Program-made: the position numbers and the translations under genes
Notes under the pieces: generated by a model
What the model saw: only the letters and a program-made list of their open reading frames with translations
What the model was told of the DNA's origin: nothing
Databases searched by the model: none
Shown: piece after piece, positions 27,275-36,407 of the stretch
Position numbering within the stretch: the first letter of the stretch is position 1
How the letters are laid out: every line of letters begins with the position of its first letter
NCBI RefSeq assembly: GCF_037892425.1
Contig: NZ_JBBKTT010000001.1
Coordinates: forward strand, 682,001-746,000
Direction of reading: 5' to 3'
Length of the DNA: 64,000 nucleotides
Source: Lacibacter sp. H375
Lineage (GTDB): Bacteria > Bacteroidota > Bacteroidia > Chitinophagales > Chitinophagaceae

Positions 27275-28726
27275 ATGAAAATTGCTGTAGCTAAAGGCGA
27301 TGGAATAGGCCCGGAAATTATGGAAGCTGTATTATCCATTTTTGATGCCAACAAAGTTCCGTTGGAATATGAAACGGTGGATATGGGTAAATGGGTATTC
27401 GATAAAGGTTTCAACAACGGTATGACGCCGGAAGCCAAACAAACCATTGAAGCATTAGGTCTTCTTTTTAAAGGACCGATGGAAACCCCCAAAGGCAAAG
27501 GTGTAAAGAGTATTAATGTTACGGCACGCAAAACCTGGAATACTTACGCCAACAAACGTGATTTCCAAACACTGCATGGTGTTGATACAGTATTCAGCAA
27601 AGCCGGTATTCCAATCGACATTACGGTAGTTCGTGAAAATATTGAAGATACGTATGGCGGTATTGAGCACATGCTTACCCATGATGTGGCATTGAGCCGT
27701 CGTTTCATCACACGCCCCGGCAGTATGCAGGTAATCCGTTATGCGTTTGAAATGGCAAGGCAGAAAAATGCAAAACGGATTACCTGTGGTCATAAAGCAA
27801 ACATCATGAAGATCACCGATGGATTGTTCCTTGAGTGTTTTCATGAAGTAGCGAAAGAATATCCTGAATTGAAAGCAGATGATATTATTGTAGATGACTT
27901 GTGTATGAAATTGGTTACACGACCCGATCTGTTTGATGTGGTGGTATTAACCAATCTGCAAGGTGATATTGTGAGTGATCTTTGTGCCGGTTTAGTTGGT
28001 GGTTTAGGTTTTGCACCAAGTGCAAATATTGGTGATCATATTTCCATTTTTGAAGCAGTGCATGGTACAGCACCAGATATTGCAGGAAAAAATATTGCAA
28101 ACCCAACGGCTTTATTGTTGAGTGGTTTGGCCATGCTTCGTCATCTTGGTTTAACAGAAAATGCAGGATTGATTGAAAATGCATTGCTGTACACATTGGA
28201 GAATGGAATTCATACGGGTGATTTTGGTGATAAATCTATTCCTGCAGTAAATACTACACAGTTTGCAGAAGCTATCATTGGCAATTTTGGCAAGAAACCT
28301 CAAAGTGGCGGCAGGGAAATTATTCCTAATAAACCGGGCACTCCTACACCATTAAAATTGGAATATAATTCCATGATGGTATCAAAAGAAGGCGAAGCTG
28401 AAACCATTGTTGGTGTTGATCTGTTTATCGAAAGCGATGAACAACCAACAGCTATTGCTGAAAAATGTCAGCGCCATGCAGGTGTAAAGTTTAAATTAGT
28501 AAGCATCAGCAACCGTGGTACACAGGTTTGGCCAACAGGTTCTGTTTATACCAACTTAGTAAATCAATACAATGTACGTTTTGAAAGTATTGAAGATTAT
28601 CCGCTGAATCAACAAGATGTAATTGGATTGTATGTGAGCATGAGCGGTAATTTCAAGATCTGTTCATTTGAATTACTGAATATGTGGGGCGATAAGAAAG
28701 CGTATAGTTTGGCGCAGGGGCAGTAA
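27275..28726 (+). CDS. icd: Isocitrate dehydrogenase with NAD-type cofactor residues
   Basis: A 483-residue member of the isocitrate/isopropylmalate dehydrogenase family, oxidatively decarboxylating isocitrate to 2-oxoglutarate in the TCA cycle. The opening AVAKGDGIGPEI is the family signature. KSINVTARKTWNTYANKR holds the isocitrate-binding Ser/Asn and arginines, and DDLCMKLVTRPDLFDVVV is the metal/substrate region. The cofactor loop HGTAPDIAGKNIANPTA (263-279) has Asp268, Ile269 and Ala275 where E. coli NADP-IDH has Lys344, Tyr345 and Val351; Asp/Ile/Ala is the NAD pattern. About 140 extra C-terminal residues form an added domain also seen in some long bacterial IDHs such as that of Thermus. 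A terminator follows. Confidence 0.92.
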   Translation: MKIAVAKGDGIGPEIMEAVLSIFDANKVPLEYETVDMGKWVFDKGFNNGMTPEAKQTIEALGLLFKGPMETPKGKGVKSINVTARKTWNTYANKRDFQTLHGVDTVFSKAGIPIDITVVRENIEDTYGGIEHMLTHDVALSRRFITRPGSMQVIRYAFEMARQKNAKRITCGHKANIMKITDGLFLECFHEVAKEYPELKADDIIVDDLCMKLVTRPDLFDVVVLTNLQGDIVSDLCAGLVGGLGFAPSANIGDHISIFEAVHGTAPDIAGKNIANPTALLLSGLAMLRHLGLTENAGLIENALLYTLENGIHTGDFGDKSIPAVNTTQFAEAIIGNFGKKPQSGGREIIPNKPGTPTPLKLEYNSMMVSKEGEAETIVGVDLFIESDEQPTAIAEKCQRHAGVKFKLVSISNRGTQVWPTGSVYTNLVNQYNVRFESIEDYPLNQQDVIGLYVSMSGNFKICSFELLNMWGDKKAYSLAQGQ

Positions 28727-28764
28727 CATACTAGTTTAAAGTATACATGAAAAAATATATCTTC

Positions 28765-28788
28765 ACAGGGGTTCACATGAATCCCTGT
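28765..28788 (+). terminator. Terminator after isocitrate dehydrogenase
   Basis: acaggg (28765-28770) pairs with ccctgt (28783-28788). The inner gttca/tgaat extends the stem through one G-T pair. The tail is tttaattt. Confidence 0.75.
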
Positions 28789-28804
28789 TTTAATTTGAGA
28801 CACC

Positions 28805-30163
28805 ATGAAAAAAATATTCACCTCACTCCTTCTTTTGTTATGCTGCGTCGGCATTTATGGCCAAATAAAATTTGAACCCCTTACCTATGAAGAGGCATTG
28901 CAAAAAGCAAAGAAGAAGAAGAAAATTCTTTTTGTACAACTGCAAAGCCCAACCTGTGACCAATGTAACGAAGTAGGCACAAAAGGATTAAGCTCTTCTG
29001 ATGTAAGTGACCTACTGAAGAAAGAATTTATTGCCGTTACATTCAAAGCAACTGACCCGGATTGGAAAGTTTTATCACGTCAGTACTTTTTAAGTTTTGG
29101 TAGCCTGTTCTTTAATTCATCAGGCGATCTTTTACATAAGTACACCGGCACATCTTCTTCTAGCTTAACCTATGTGAACGAAATAAAAAAAGCAACTGAA
29201 AAAAATTACGACTACGCCTATTTTCAAAACTTAGAAGAAGACTATAAGAAAGGTGAAAGAAGCCTTGAAAAAATTAAAGAGTTGATCCTATATAAAATCA
29301 AGTTTAATCAATCACATGATCAACTAACAACTATTTATCTTTCTTTATTACCTGATGATAGCTTGTACACCTCAAATAATGTTGCGTTCCTAATTAAAAC
29401 ATCTCCACTGCTAACATCAAGAGCCGACAGTGTGATGCGTAAAAATCAAATTATTTTCGATAGTTGTTGGAATACAAATCCACTTGCAGAAAGAATTCGT
29501 ATTAATCAACTTATTATCAACAAATCGAGAATGCATGCCATCATCACAAAAAACAGTTCGTTCGCATACAAAGTAGCTGCATTCACCCGCAGTACTTACA
29601 CTACAAATATTGACGAGGGGATAAAAGCAGGTGAAAAACAAATACTATACTTTTATCTTGGCGTAAAGGATACCTTTCGAATATATGCTCATGCACGTGC
29701 TTATGCTGACAGATTCCTTATGAACCAGTCAAAAGAAGACATAAAAAGGAACGACAGTTTGGAACTGGTTCGGTTGTTTGCAGAAACTAAATCTATTGTT
29801 GAAAAAACAACTGGCGGTTCTGTTGTAACAAAGAAAACAGTTGCACATCCGACAGTTGGTTCAAAGATTTCAGCAGAATTAAGAGAAATCAGTTTGATGA
29901 TGCTAAATAGTACAAAAGACCCTGTGAAACTCGAAAAAACGCTTACGTACATTAACAGGGCCATTGAACTAAATGAGGATGGTAACTCTTACGAAGACAA
30001 AGCAAAAGTTCTCCAGAAATTAAATCGCATTGATGAAGCTATTAAAACACTGGAGTTTGCTCTTGACCGATTCCGTTCAAGAGGATTATCTGCCGACTGG
30101 CTTATCCCAAAAATTGAAGCATTAAAAAAAGGAGCCTTCCTTAATCAGGACACAAACAATTAG
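28805..30163 (+). CDS. Exported thioredoxin-like/TPR protein
   Basis: A 452-residue protein with a signal peptide (MKKIFTSLLLLLCCVGIYGQ). Residues about 25-125 form a thioredoxin-like domain of the DUF255 type: ALQKAKKKKKILFVQLQSPT, then CDQC (a CxxC pair) and a strand-rich segment (QYFLSFGSLFFNSSGDLLHK). The long remainder is helical. The C-terminal 100 residues read as TPR repeats (TLTYINRAIELNEDGNSYED, VLQKLNRIDEAIKTLEFALD). The redox pair suggests a periplasmic disulfide role, and the TPR part suggests a protein partner; both are inference. It converges on the cytochrome-like gene with only 4 bases between. Confidence 0.78.
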   Translation: MKKIFTSLLLLLCCVGIYGQIKFEPLTYEEALQKAKKKKKILFVQLQSPTCDQCNEVGTKGLSSSDVSDLLKKEFIAVTFKATDPDWKVLSRQYFLSFGSLFFNSSGDLLHKYTGTSSSSLTYVNEIKKATEKNYDYAYFQNLEEDYKKGERSLEKIKELILYKIKFNQSHDQLTTIYLSLLPDDSLYTSNNVAFLIKTSPLLTSRADSVMRKNQIIFDSCWNTNPLAERIRINQLIINKSRMHAIITKNSSFAYKVAAFTRSTYTTNIDEGIKAGEKQILYFYLGVKDTFRIYAHARAYADRFLMNQSKEDIKRNDSLELVRLFAETKSIVEKTTGGSVVTKKTVAHPTVGSKISAELREISLMMLNSTKDPVKLEKTLTYINRAIELNEDGNSYEDKAKVLQKLNRIDEAIKTLEFALDRFRSRGLSADWLIPKIEALKKGAFLNQDTNN

Positions 30164-30167
30164 ATAA

Positions 30168-30551
30168 TTAATTATTTGCCGCACCTGCATCAATCCAGCA
30201 AATGATTGAATTCTTTTGAGCAGCAGTTAATGTGCCCGACTTTGGCATAGATCCACTCAACACAGCAGCTCTTATCTGAGTTTTTGCAGCACTGATCTGC
30301 GCATGGGTTGATAACTCACCAGGGCCATTTCCCGAACCTGAGTTATGACAGCCACTTACAGCACAACTCGACTGGATAATTGGCAATACGTTAGCAGAAA
30401 ACTGTATGGCCGCACTTGTACAATTAGGAGTATAGGTAGTACCCCCACCTCCACCGCCATTATTACCTCCCGTTGTATCACCACCAGATTTTTTACAGGA
30501 ATAAACAAAGCATAACGCTAACAGCGTTGAGCAAACTACAAGCCATTTCAT
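30168..30551 (-). CDS. Small c-type cytochrome-like lipoprotein with a CX4CH heme site
   Basis: A 127-residue lipoprotein (lipobox VYSC, C19). A Gly/Thr/Asn linker (22-40) leads to a compact domain. CAVSGCH (63-69) is a heme-attachment motif with four rather than two residues between the cysteines. M102 in GSMPKSG is a plausible sixth heme ligand, and SIICWIDAGA is the closing helix common in single-heme domains of this type. This would be an electron carrier, or a sensor, tethered to the envelope. No oxidase or dehydrogenase partner is adjacent. Heme binding is inferred from the motif. Confidence 0.78.
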   Translation of the reverse strand: MKWLVVCSTLLALCFVYSCKKSGGDTTGGNNGGGGGGTTYTPNCTSAAIQFSANVLPIIQSSCAVSGCHNSGSGNGPGELSTHAQISAAKTQIRAAVLSGSMPKSGTLTAAQKNSIICWIDAGAANN

Positions 30552-30604
30552 ATTGAATAATTTAAAAGTTATGATACCTATAACCTGATGAACGGCAGAA
30601 CAGC

Positions 30605-31165
30605 TTAGATGGTTGCCTCTTCTATAACTTTTAAAAGTTGGTCAGTATGTTTTTTGGTGAGTACACGAGTAACAATACCGGTGATGATTCCTTTTTCGTT
30701 GATGACAAAACTTGTGCGCACTAGTCCGTCATATATTTTACCCATGAATTGTTTCTTGCCCCACACATCGTAGGCATTGATCACTGCATGATCTTCATCC
30801 GCAATTAGGCGATAAGGAAGATTATATTTTGTTTCAAACTTCTTGTGTTTCTCCACGCCGTCTTCACTGATGCCAATCAATTCAAAACCCATTTCTTTTA
30901 ACATGCTGTAATTGTCACGCAGGTTGCAGGCTTCCTGTGTACAGCTCAGTGTATCATCTTCAGGATAAAAAAAGAGGATCAGTTTTTTACCTTTATATTC
31001 AGCAGAAGAAATTTTCTTACCGTCCTGGTCAACCCCTTTAAACGCAGGAGCTTTATCACCTACTCTTAACTTCGTTACATAATTCTTGAAAGGTTCTTTC
31101 TTTGCAGCTTTGGCCGTTGCTTTTACTGCTGCTTTTTTAAACACTGATTTCTTATTTGTTGCCAT
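30605..31165 (-). CDS. bcp: Bcp/PrxQ-type peroxiredoxin with a basic N-terminal tail
   Basis: A 186-residue atypical 2-Cys peroxiredoxin. The thioredoxin-fold domain (about 33-180) has the peroxidatic C75 in PEDDTLSCTQEAC and the resolving C80 five residues on, the PrxQ spacing. VGDKAPAFKGVDQDGKKIS opens it. It reduces hydroperoxides using thioredoxin. The first 28 residues are an added Lys/Ala-rich segment (KKAAVKATAKAAKKEP) not part of the fold and not a signal peptide. The next gene upstream on this strand is the M23 peptidase, 63 bases away. Confidence 0.93.
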   Translation of the reverse strand: MATNKKSVFKKAAVKATAKAAKKEPFKNYVTKLRVGDKAPAFKGVDQDGKKISSAEYKGKKLILFFYPEDDTLSCTQEACNLRDNYSMLKEMGFELIGISEDGVEKHKKFETKYNLPYRLIADEDHAVINAYDVWGKKQFMGKIYDGLVRTSFVINEKGIITGIVTRVLTKKHTDQLLKVIEEATI

Positions 31166-31228
31166 TATCTTTTTTTGAGAAAAACACGAATGCTTCTGAT
31201 TTGTTCGAACAGGTAAGGAAATGTTCTT

Positions 31229-32935
31229 TTATTTTCTCGTAAACCTGATCACTCGTTCCGTAACATTTCCTGCTTCATCTTCCACTCTCAACTTGAGTTC
31301 ATGTTCACCGGGCGGACAATGCTCATCAACCCTGTAACGAAATACGGGGCCAAGCCCACTGAACATTAACCATTCACCATCGAGCTCTGCACGAAAACTA
31401 TAGATCGCTTTTTTATTATCTGCAACTGTACAGGTAATTGTTGATCCATTCCCAACTGTGCCACCATCAACCACACCTGCAACTGCAAGTGTGGGAGGCA
31501 CTTCATCCACTTCCAGCCAAAATTCACCAAAGTCACGTGACTTCGCTTCGTACCATCCTTTTACAAACGCCGCTCTTTCCACAACCATTTTCCCTTTGGC
31601 GTTATGGATCATGATCACCCGATTGCGTGCACTTGCAGGAATTTCTTTGTTGGGCCTTATGCGAAATATCATTGAATCATGCGCAGGTATCAATGGCGAA
31701 TGCATCACATGAATATTGGAATAAGCGGTAGCACTTGTTTTATAATTGTATACAAAACGGAAAGCATCATAAAAACTTTTTTCACTGCTCACCATTTGCA
31801 CATCGGCCTGTTCAAAAACATTTATCTGGTTGGGTAGCATATACCTGCTGTCTTTCTGTATGTTGGCAGCTGGCGGTACCGTTGCAGAGCGTTTCAGATT
31901 AAACCGAAGTGTTGATGCATTATTGTTTGCATCCTTTACAACAATTTTTACCTGGTGAGTTACCGTATCATTCAGATGAATCAGCCCATCATCTTTTCTA
32001 AAATAAATCGGTAAGCGATCACCGGGCAGCGGAGACAAATGTTGATAGTAAGAGCCTCCATTTGTTTTTATACGATAATCAATATGTGCATTGAGGTAAC
32101 GTGTTTGCAAATAATCAATGCCGTCAATCTGAAATCCACTGATGGGTTCTTCATCAACATAAACCACCGCTTCAAAAATTCCATTGGCATTCGGTACACC
32201 AGTAATACGATCGGTTGATACAATTGCAAATGAAACTGCTTCACTGCTTACTGTAATTGTACCACCAGCCACACTATACCCGCCGGCAGCACGTGTTAAC
32301 ATCATAGTTCTGGGTGTTTGCTCGTATGTACTTTTTGTGCGATCGTAAATTGCAAGTTTTGTTATATCAGGAGGCGTAACATCATGTACACGATGAAAGA
32401 GCAATGCATTCAAACACGCATCATCATCGGTTCTGCGGATCTCATAATGAACATGCGGACCTGCAGATGCACCTGTATTTCCACTGTAGGCCAAAAGTTC
32501 ATTTTTCTTTACAGGGAATTCATTTTTTGCAAACTCTACATCTCCTTTCCAGCTTTGTTTTGCATACTGTCCTTCTTTCATGGCCTGCAAAACTTTTGTA
32601 GGAAACGTATTCATGTGACAATACAAAGTTGTATAACCATTTGGATGACCTACATAAATAGCATTACCAAAACCATTGGGATCTACTTTTACTTTTGAGA
32701 TCCATCCATCTGCCGGTGCATATACGGGCAAATTTTCACGGCGAAGTGTAAACAGATCAAGCCCCATGTGAAAATGATTGGGCCGCATTTCTCCGAAATT
32801 TGCATTCAGTTTTAACGCAATATCCAGTGGATAACGAAAATAATTGGTTGGATAATTTTGCTGAGGAAACAATTGAGCAGATGCTACATGAAAAACAAAG
32901 AATGAAAAACAGAAACTGAAAAAGTGTTTGACCAT
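31229..32935 (-). CDS. Secreted M23 peptidase with beta-sandwich C-terminal region
   Basis: A 568-residue protein with a signal peptide (MVKHFFSFCFSFFVFHVASA). The M23 domain lies at about 40-190 with intact zinc ligands: HFHMGLD (His/Asp) and HVHYEI. The typical YVGHPNGYTTLYCHMN strand lies between. About 375 further residues are beta-rich, with Ig-like segments (DNKKAIYSFRAELDGEWLMF and HCPPGEHELKLRVEDEAGN). It probably cleaves peptidoglycan peptide cross-links in the periplasm; the C-terminal region may bind the wall or a partner. It has its own promoter box at 32940-32947. Confidence 0.9.
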   Translation of the reverse strand: MVKHFFSFCFSFFVFHVASAQLFPQQNYPTNYFRYPLDIALKLNANFGEMRPNHFHMGLDLFTLRRENLPVYAPADGWISKVKVDPNGFGNAIYVGHPNGYTTLYCHMNTFPTKVLQAMKEGQYAKQSWKGDVEFAKNEFPVKKNELLAYSGNTGASAGPHVHYEIRRTDDDACLNALLFHRVHDVTPPDITKLAIYDRTKSTYEQTPRTMMLTRAAGGYSVAGGTITVSSEAVSFAIVSTDRITGVPNANGIFEAVVYVDEEPISGFQIDGIDYLQTRYLNAHIDYRIKTNGGSYYQHLSPLPGDRLPIYFRKDDGLIHLNDTVTHQVKIVVKDANNNASTLRFNLKRSATVPPAANIQKDSRYMLPNQINVFEQADVQMVSSEKSFYDAFRFVYNYKTSATAYSNIHVMHSPLIPAHDSMIFRIRPNKEIPASARNRVIMIHNAKGKMVVERAAFVKGWYEAKSRDFGEFWLEVDEVPPTLAVAGVVDGGTVGNGSTITCTVADNKKAIYSFRAELDGEWLMFSGLGPVFRYRVDEHCPPGEHELKLRVEDEAGNVTERVIRFTRK

Positions 32936-32939
32936 GCGG

Positions 32940-32947
32940 CAAAAATA
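32940..32947 (-). promoter_or_regulatory. -7 promoter box abutting the M23 start codon
   Basis: Minus strand TATTTTTG, ending 4 bases before the ATG at 32935. Confidence 0.45.
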
Positions 32948-33106
32948 AGAAAGATGAAAGATTGACCGCAGATGAATATGTTAAGACACGGTGGAAAATC
33001 AATGAGATCAGAGATTCACTCAAATGAACACAGAAATGCCACCCATCAAATTCTTTTTATCCGGTGCGTTTTCAATTTATCTTTAAAGTTCCACAACAAT
33101 TCAAGT

Positions 33107-36100
33107 ATGAAAAAAATTATCCTGTCTGCACTGGCCGTTTTAGGACTCAGTGCCTTTGCATTTGCCCAAACGCCAACCTGGTTACGTTATCCCTCCATTT
33201 CGCCCGATGGTAAAACAATTGTGTTTACCTATAAAGGCGATCTGTACAAAATAGCATCAACCGGTGGTACCGCAGCTCCGTTAACTCTGCACGAAGCTCA
33301 CGACTTTATGCCTGTGTGGAGCAAGGATAGCAAGAGCATTGCTTTTGCCAGCGACCGGTATGGCAATTTTGATGTATTTGTTATTCCCGTTGAAGGCGGT
33401 GAAGCAAAACGTCTCACCTATCATTCATCTGCAGAATATCCTTACAGTTTTACCAACGACAATAAAAGTGTAGTGTTTGGCGGTACCAGAATGGATCTTC
33501 CAACAAACCGACAATTCCCTGCGGGTTATATGACAGAGCTATACAGCGTTTCCATTAACGGAGGAAGAGTAGCACAACTATTTACCACACCTGCCGAAGA
33601 AGTAAAGTTCAGTAAAGATGGAAGCAAGCTTATCTATCATAACAAAGTAGGTGGCGAAAACATCTGGCGCAAACATCATACATCAGCTATTACAAGAGAT
33701 ATCGTTTTATATGATTTCAAAACCAACACACATAAGCAGATCACTTCATTCAATGGTGAGGACAGAAGCCCTGTGTTCACAAGCGATGAAAGCGGTTTTT
33801 ATTATTTGAGTGAAGAAAGTGGATCGTTCAATGTACATAAGATGAATATGAGTGGTGGCAAATCAGAAAAACTTACTTCATACAAAAAACATCCCGTACG
33901 TTTCCTCAGCAGCAGTAACGATGGTTTGCTTTGTTACAGTTACGATGGAGAGATCTATACCATGAAGCCGGGATCATCAGCACAAAAACTAAGTGTTGCG
34001 ATTTTAGCTGATGCCCGTAATAACAGGGAGCAGGTATATCGTGTAGCAACAGGTGGCGGTATGAGTCCGGCATCAAATGGAAAAGAAATTGCATTTGTGT
34101 ATCGTGGTGAAGTATTTGTAACAAGTGTGGAAGGTGGCATTACAAAACGTATTACCAATACACCTGAAGCAGAAACAAGTGTGCAGTTTGCACCCGATGG
34201 TAAAAGCATTATTTATTGCAGTGAACGTAATGGCAAGTGGAGTATTTACGAAACAAAAATGGAACGCAAGGAAGAGCCTTACTTCTATGCATCTACCGTG
34301 TTAAAAGAAACGCCGGTGCTTGAAAATAAAAACACCAATACACAACCTTCTTATTCACCCGATGGAAAAGAAATTGCATTCATTGAAAATCGTAACCAAC
34401 TCCGCATTTATAATATCGCATCAAAACAAAGCCGTACTATTTTAACAGGCGATCATTTATTTGCATGGACAGAAAACGATCAGTACTTCCAATGGAGTCC
34501 TGATGGCAAATGGTTATTGTTTGACTATGCAATGCCCGGGAGTGCAGTTGGTGAAGTGGGTATTGTAAGTGCAGATGGTAAAAAAATTGAAAACCTTACG
34601 CAAAGTGGTTTTGGCGATTATAATGCCAAATGGATCAATGGCGGTAAGGCGATGTTATGGTTCAGCAACCGTGATGGATTGCGTGGTGCAGCAATGGCTG
34701 GCGGATCGCAGGCCGATGCATATGCTATGTTCTTCACACAGGATGCATTCGATCGTTTTAAATTAAGCAAAGAAGATGCTGCCTTATTAAAAGAAACAGA
34801 AGAGAATAAAGCAAAGGCTGATTCAACAAAAAAGAAACCAGCAAAAGATTCAGTGGTGATTGACTGGGATGGTTTGAGTCAACGTAAAACCAAACTCACT
34901 ATTCACTCTTCATCAATGGGTGATGCGTTGGTTAGTAAAGATGGTGAAACACTTTATTACCTGGCACGTTTTGAACGTGGTATGAATTTATGGACAACCA
35001 ATCTCCGCACACGTGAAACAAAAATGCTGATTCCGTTGAATGCAGGTTTTGCAAACATGGTATGGGATAAAGATCAGAAAAACATTTTCCTGAATACAGA
35101 TGGTGGTTTTATAAAGATCGACCCCGTCAGCAGTAAGCAAGACCGCATTACTATCAATGGTGAAATGATGGTAGATGGATTGAAAGAACGTCAATACCAA
35201 TTTGATCATGTGTGGCGCAGAACAAAGAATACATTCTATACACAATCGTTCCACGGAATTGATTGGGATAGTTACAAACCTGATTACGAAAAACATTTAC
35301 CAGACATAGGTAACAACTATGAAATGAGTGAATTGCTAAGCGAGTTACTCGGAGAATTAAATGTAAGTCATAGTGGTGCTGCTTATGGTGGTGTACCTAA
35401 CCCTAATGCAGATGCAACTGCTGCACTTGGCATCTTCTATGATTTTACACACAAGGGAAATGGTATTAAAATTCTTGAAGTGATCAAAGATGGTCCGTTA
35501 GATAAAGCTGGCATGAATGTAAAAGCAGGAACCATTATTGAATCAATTGATGGAGAGATCATCACTGCCGATAAAGACATTGCACAATACCTCAACCGCA
35601 AAGCTGGTAAAAATACATTGCTGGTGTTGGTTGAAGGAAATACAAAACGTGAACTCATTATTAAACCGGTTTCTTTAGGCGAAGAGAACCGCTTGCTGTA
35701 TGCACGTTGGGTAAAACGAAATGCCGATGAAGTAGATAAAATGAGTAACGGCACATTGGGTTATGTACATATACCCGGTATGAACGATGGTGCATTCCGT
35801 ACAACTTACGAAGACATCATGGGTAAACATTTCCAGAAAAAAGGAATTGTAGTTGATACACGCAATAACGGTGGTGGTGATCTTGTTGCTGACTTAGCGA
35901 TGTTCTTAAGCGGTAAAAAGTTTATGGACTATGCAACTGATACACGCAGCAATGGTTTTGAACCAAACTTCCGATGGACCAAACCAAGTATTTCATTAGC
36001 GAATGAAGGCAACTACAGTGACGGACATTGTTATGCATACATGGTGAAGGAAGTTGGTATTGGCAAGCTGGTTGGTATGCCTGTGCCCGGCACCTGTTCA

Positions 36101-36304
36101 TTTGCTGCATGGGAAAGCTTGATGGATACCGGTATCCGTTGGGGTGCTCCGACTGTTGGTTGTAAAGATGCCAATGGTAAGTATCTTGAAAACGCTCAGA
36201 CCGACCCAGACATTAAAGTGAAACCCGAAAATGAAAAAGTAAGTATGGGTAATGATCAGCAGTTAGAAACAGCTGTGAAAGAATTAATGAAAGAAACAAA
36301 GTAA
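33107..36304 (+). CDS. Tricorn-type S41 protease, exported
   Basis: A 1065-residue protein starting at 33107 with a signal peptide (MKKIILSALAVLGLSAFAFA); the ORF is open 135 bases upstream without signal character. The N-terminal ~680 residues are a WD40/TolB-like propeller pair (SISPDGKTIVFTYKGDLYKI, PSYSPDGKEIAFIENRNQLR). Next come a PDZ domain (about 775-865, LGIFYDFTHKGNGIKILEVI) and the S41 core (about 870-1060). The likely nucleophile is the Ser of NYSDGHCYAY; VVDTRNNGGGD and GMPVPGT are the supporting loops. Family members degrade peptides from larger proteases. Here it acts in the periplasm or outside. Its terminator is at 36333-36364. Confidence 0.92.
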   Translation: MKKIILSALAVLGLSAFAFAQTPTWLRYPSISPDGKTIVFTYKGDLYKIASTGGTAAPLTLHEAHDFMPVWSKDSKSIAFASDRYGNFDVFVIPVEGGEAKRLTYHSSAEYPYSFTNDNKSVVFGGTRMDLPTNRQFPAGYMTELYSVSINGGRVAQLFTTPAEEVKFSKDGSKLIYHNKVGGENIWRKHHTSAITRDIVLYDFKTNTHKQITSFNGEDRSPVFTSDESGFYYLSEESGSFNVHKMNMSGGKSEKLTSYKKHPVRFLSSSNDGLLCYSYDGEIYTMKPGSSAQKLSVAILADARNNREQVYRVATGGGMSPASNGKEIAFVYRGEVFVTSVEGGITKRITNTPEAETSVQFAPDGKSIIYCSERNGKWSIYETKMERKEEPYFYASTVLKETPVLENKNTNTQPSYSPDGKEIAFIENRNQLRIYNIASKQSRTILTGDHLFAWTENDQYFQWSPDGKWLLFDYAMPGSAVGEVGIVSADGKKIENLTQSGFGDYNAKWINGGKAMLWFSNRDGLRGAAMAGGSQADAYAMFFTQDAFDRFKLSKEDAALLKETEENKAKADSTKKKPAKDSVVIDWDGLSQRKTKLTIHSSSMGDALVSKDGETLYYLARFERGMNLWTTNLRTRETKMLIPLNAGFANMVWDKDQKNIFLNTDGGFIKIDPVSSKQDRITINGEMMVDGLKERQYQFDHVWRRTKNTFYTQSFHGIDWDSYKPDYEKHLPDIGNNYEMSELLSELLGELNVSHSGAAYGGVPNPNADATAALGIFYDFTHKGNGIKILEVIKDGPLDKAGMNVKAGTIIESIDGEIITADKDIAQYLNRKAGKNTLLVLVEGNTKRELIIKPVSLGEENRLLYARWVKRNADEVDKMSNGTLGYVHIPGMNDGAFRTTYEDIMGKHFQKKGIVVDTRNNGGGDLVADLAMFLSGKKFMDYATDTRSNGFEPNFRWTKPSISLANEGNYSDGHCYAYMVKEVGIGKLVGMPVPGTCSFAAWESLMDTGIRWGAPTVGCKDANGKYLENAQTDPDIKVKPENEKVSMGNDQQLETAVKELMKETK

Positions 36305-36332
36305 GTACGAGATACCAAGTTAGAAGTACTTA

Positions 36333-36364
36333 GCAACGCCACTGCAGAAATGTAGTGGCGTTGC
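36333..36364 (+). terminator. Terminator after the tricorn-type gene
   Basis: Fourteen-bp stem gcaacgccactgca (36333-36346) / tgtagtggcgttgc (36351-36364) with one G-T pair and a GAAA tetraloop, followed by tgttttt. Confidence 0.9.
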
Positions 36365-36407
36365 TGTTTTTGAGGAACATATATTATATGGGCCACAATC
36401 AAAACCA

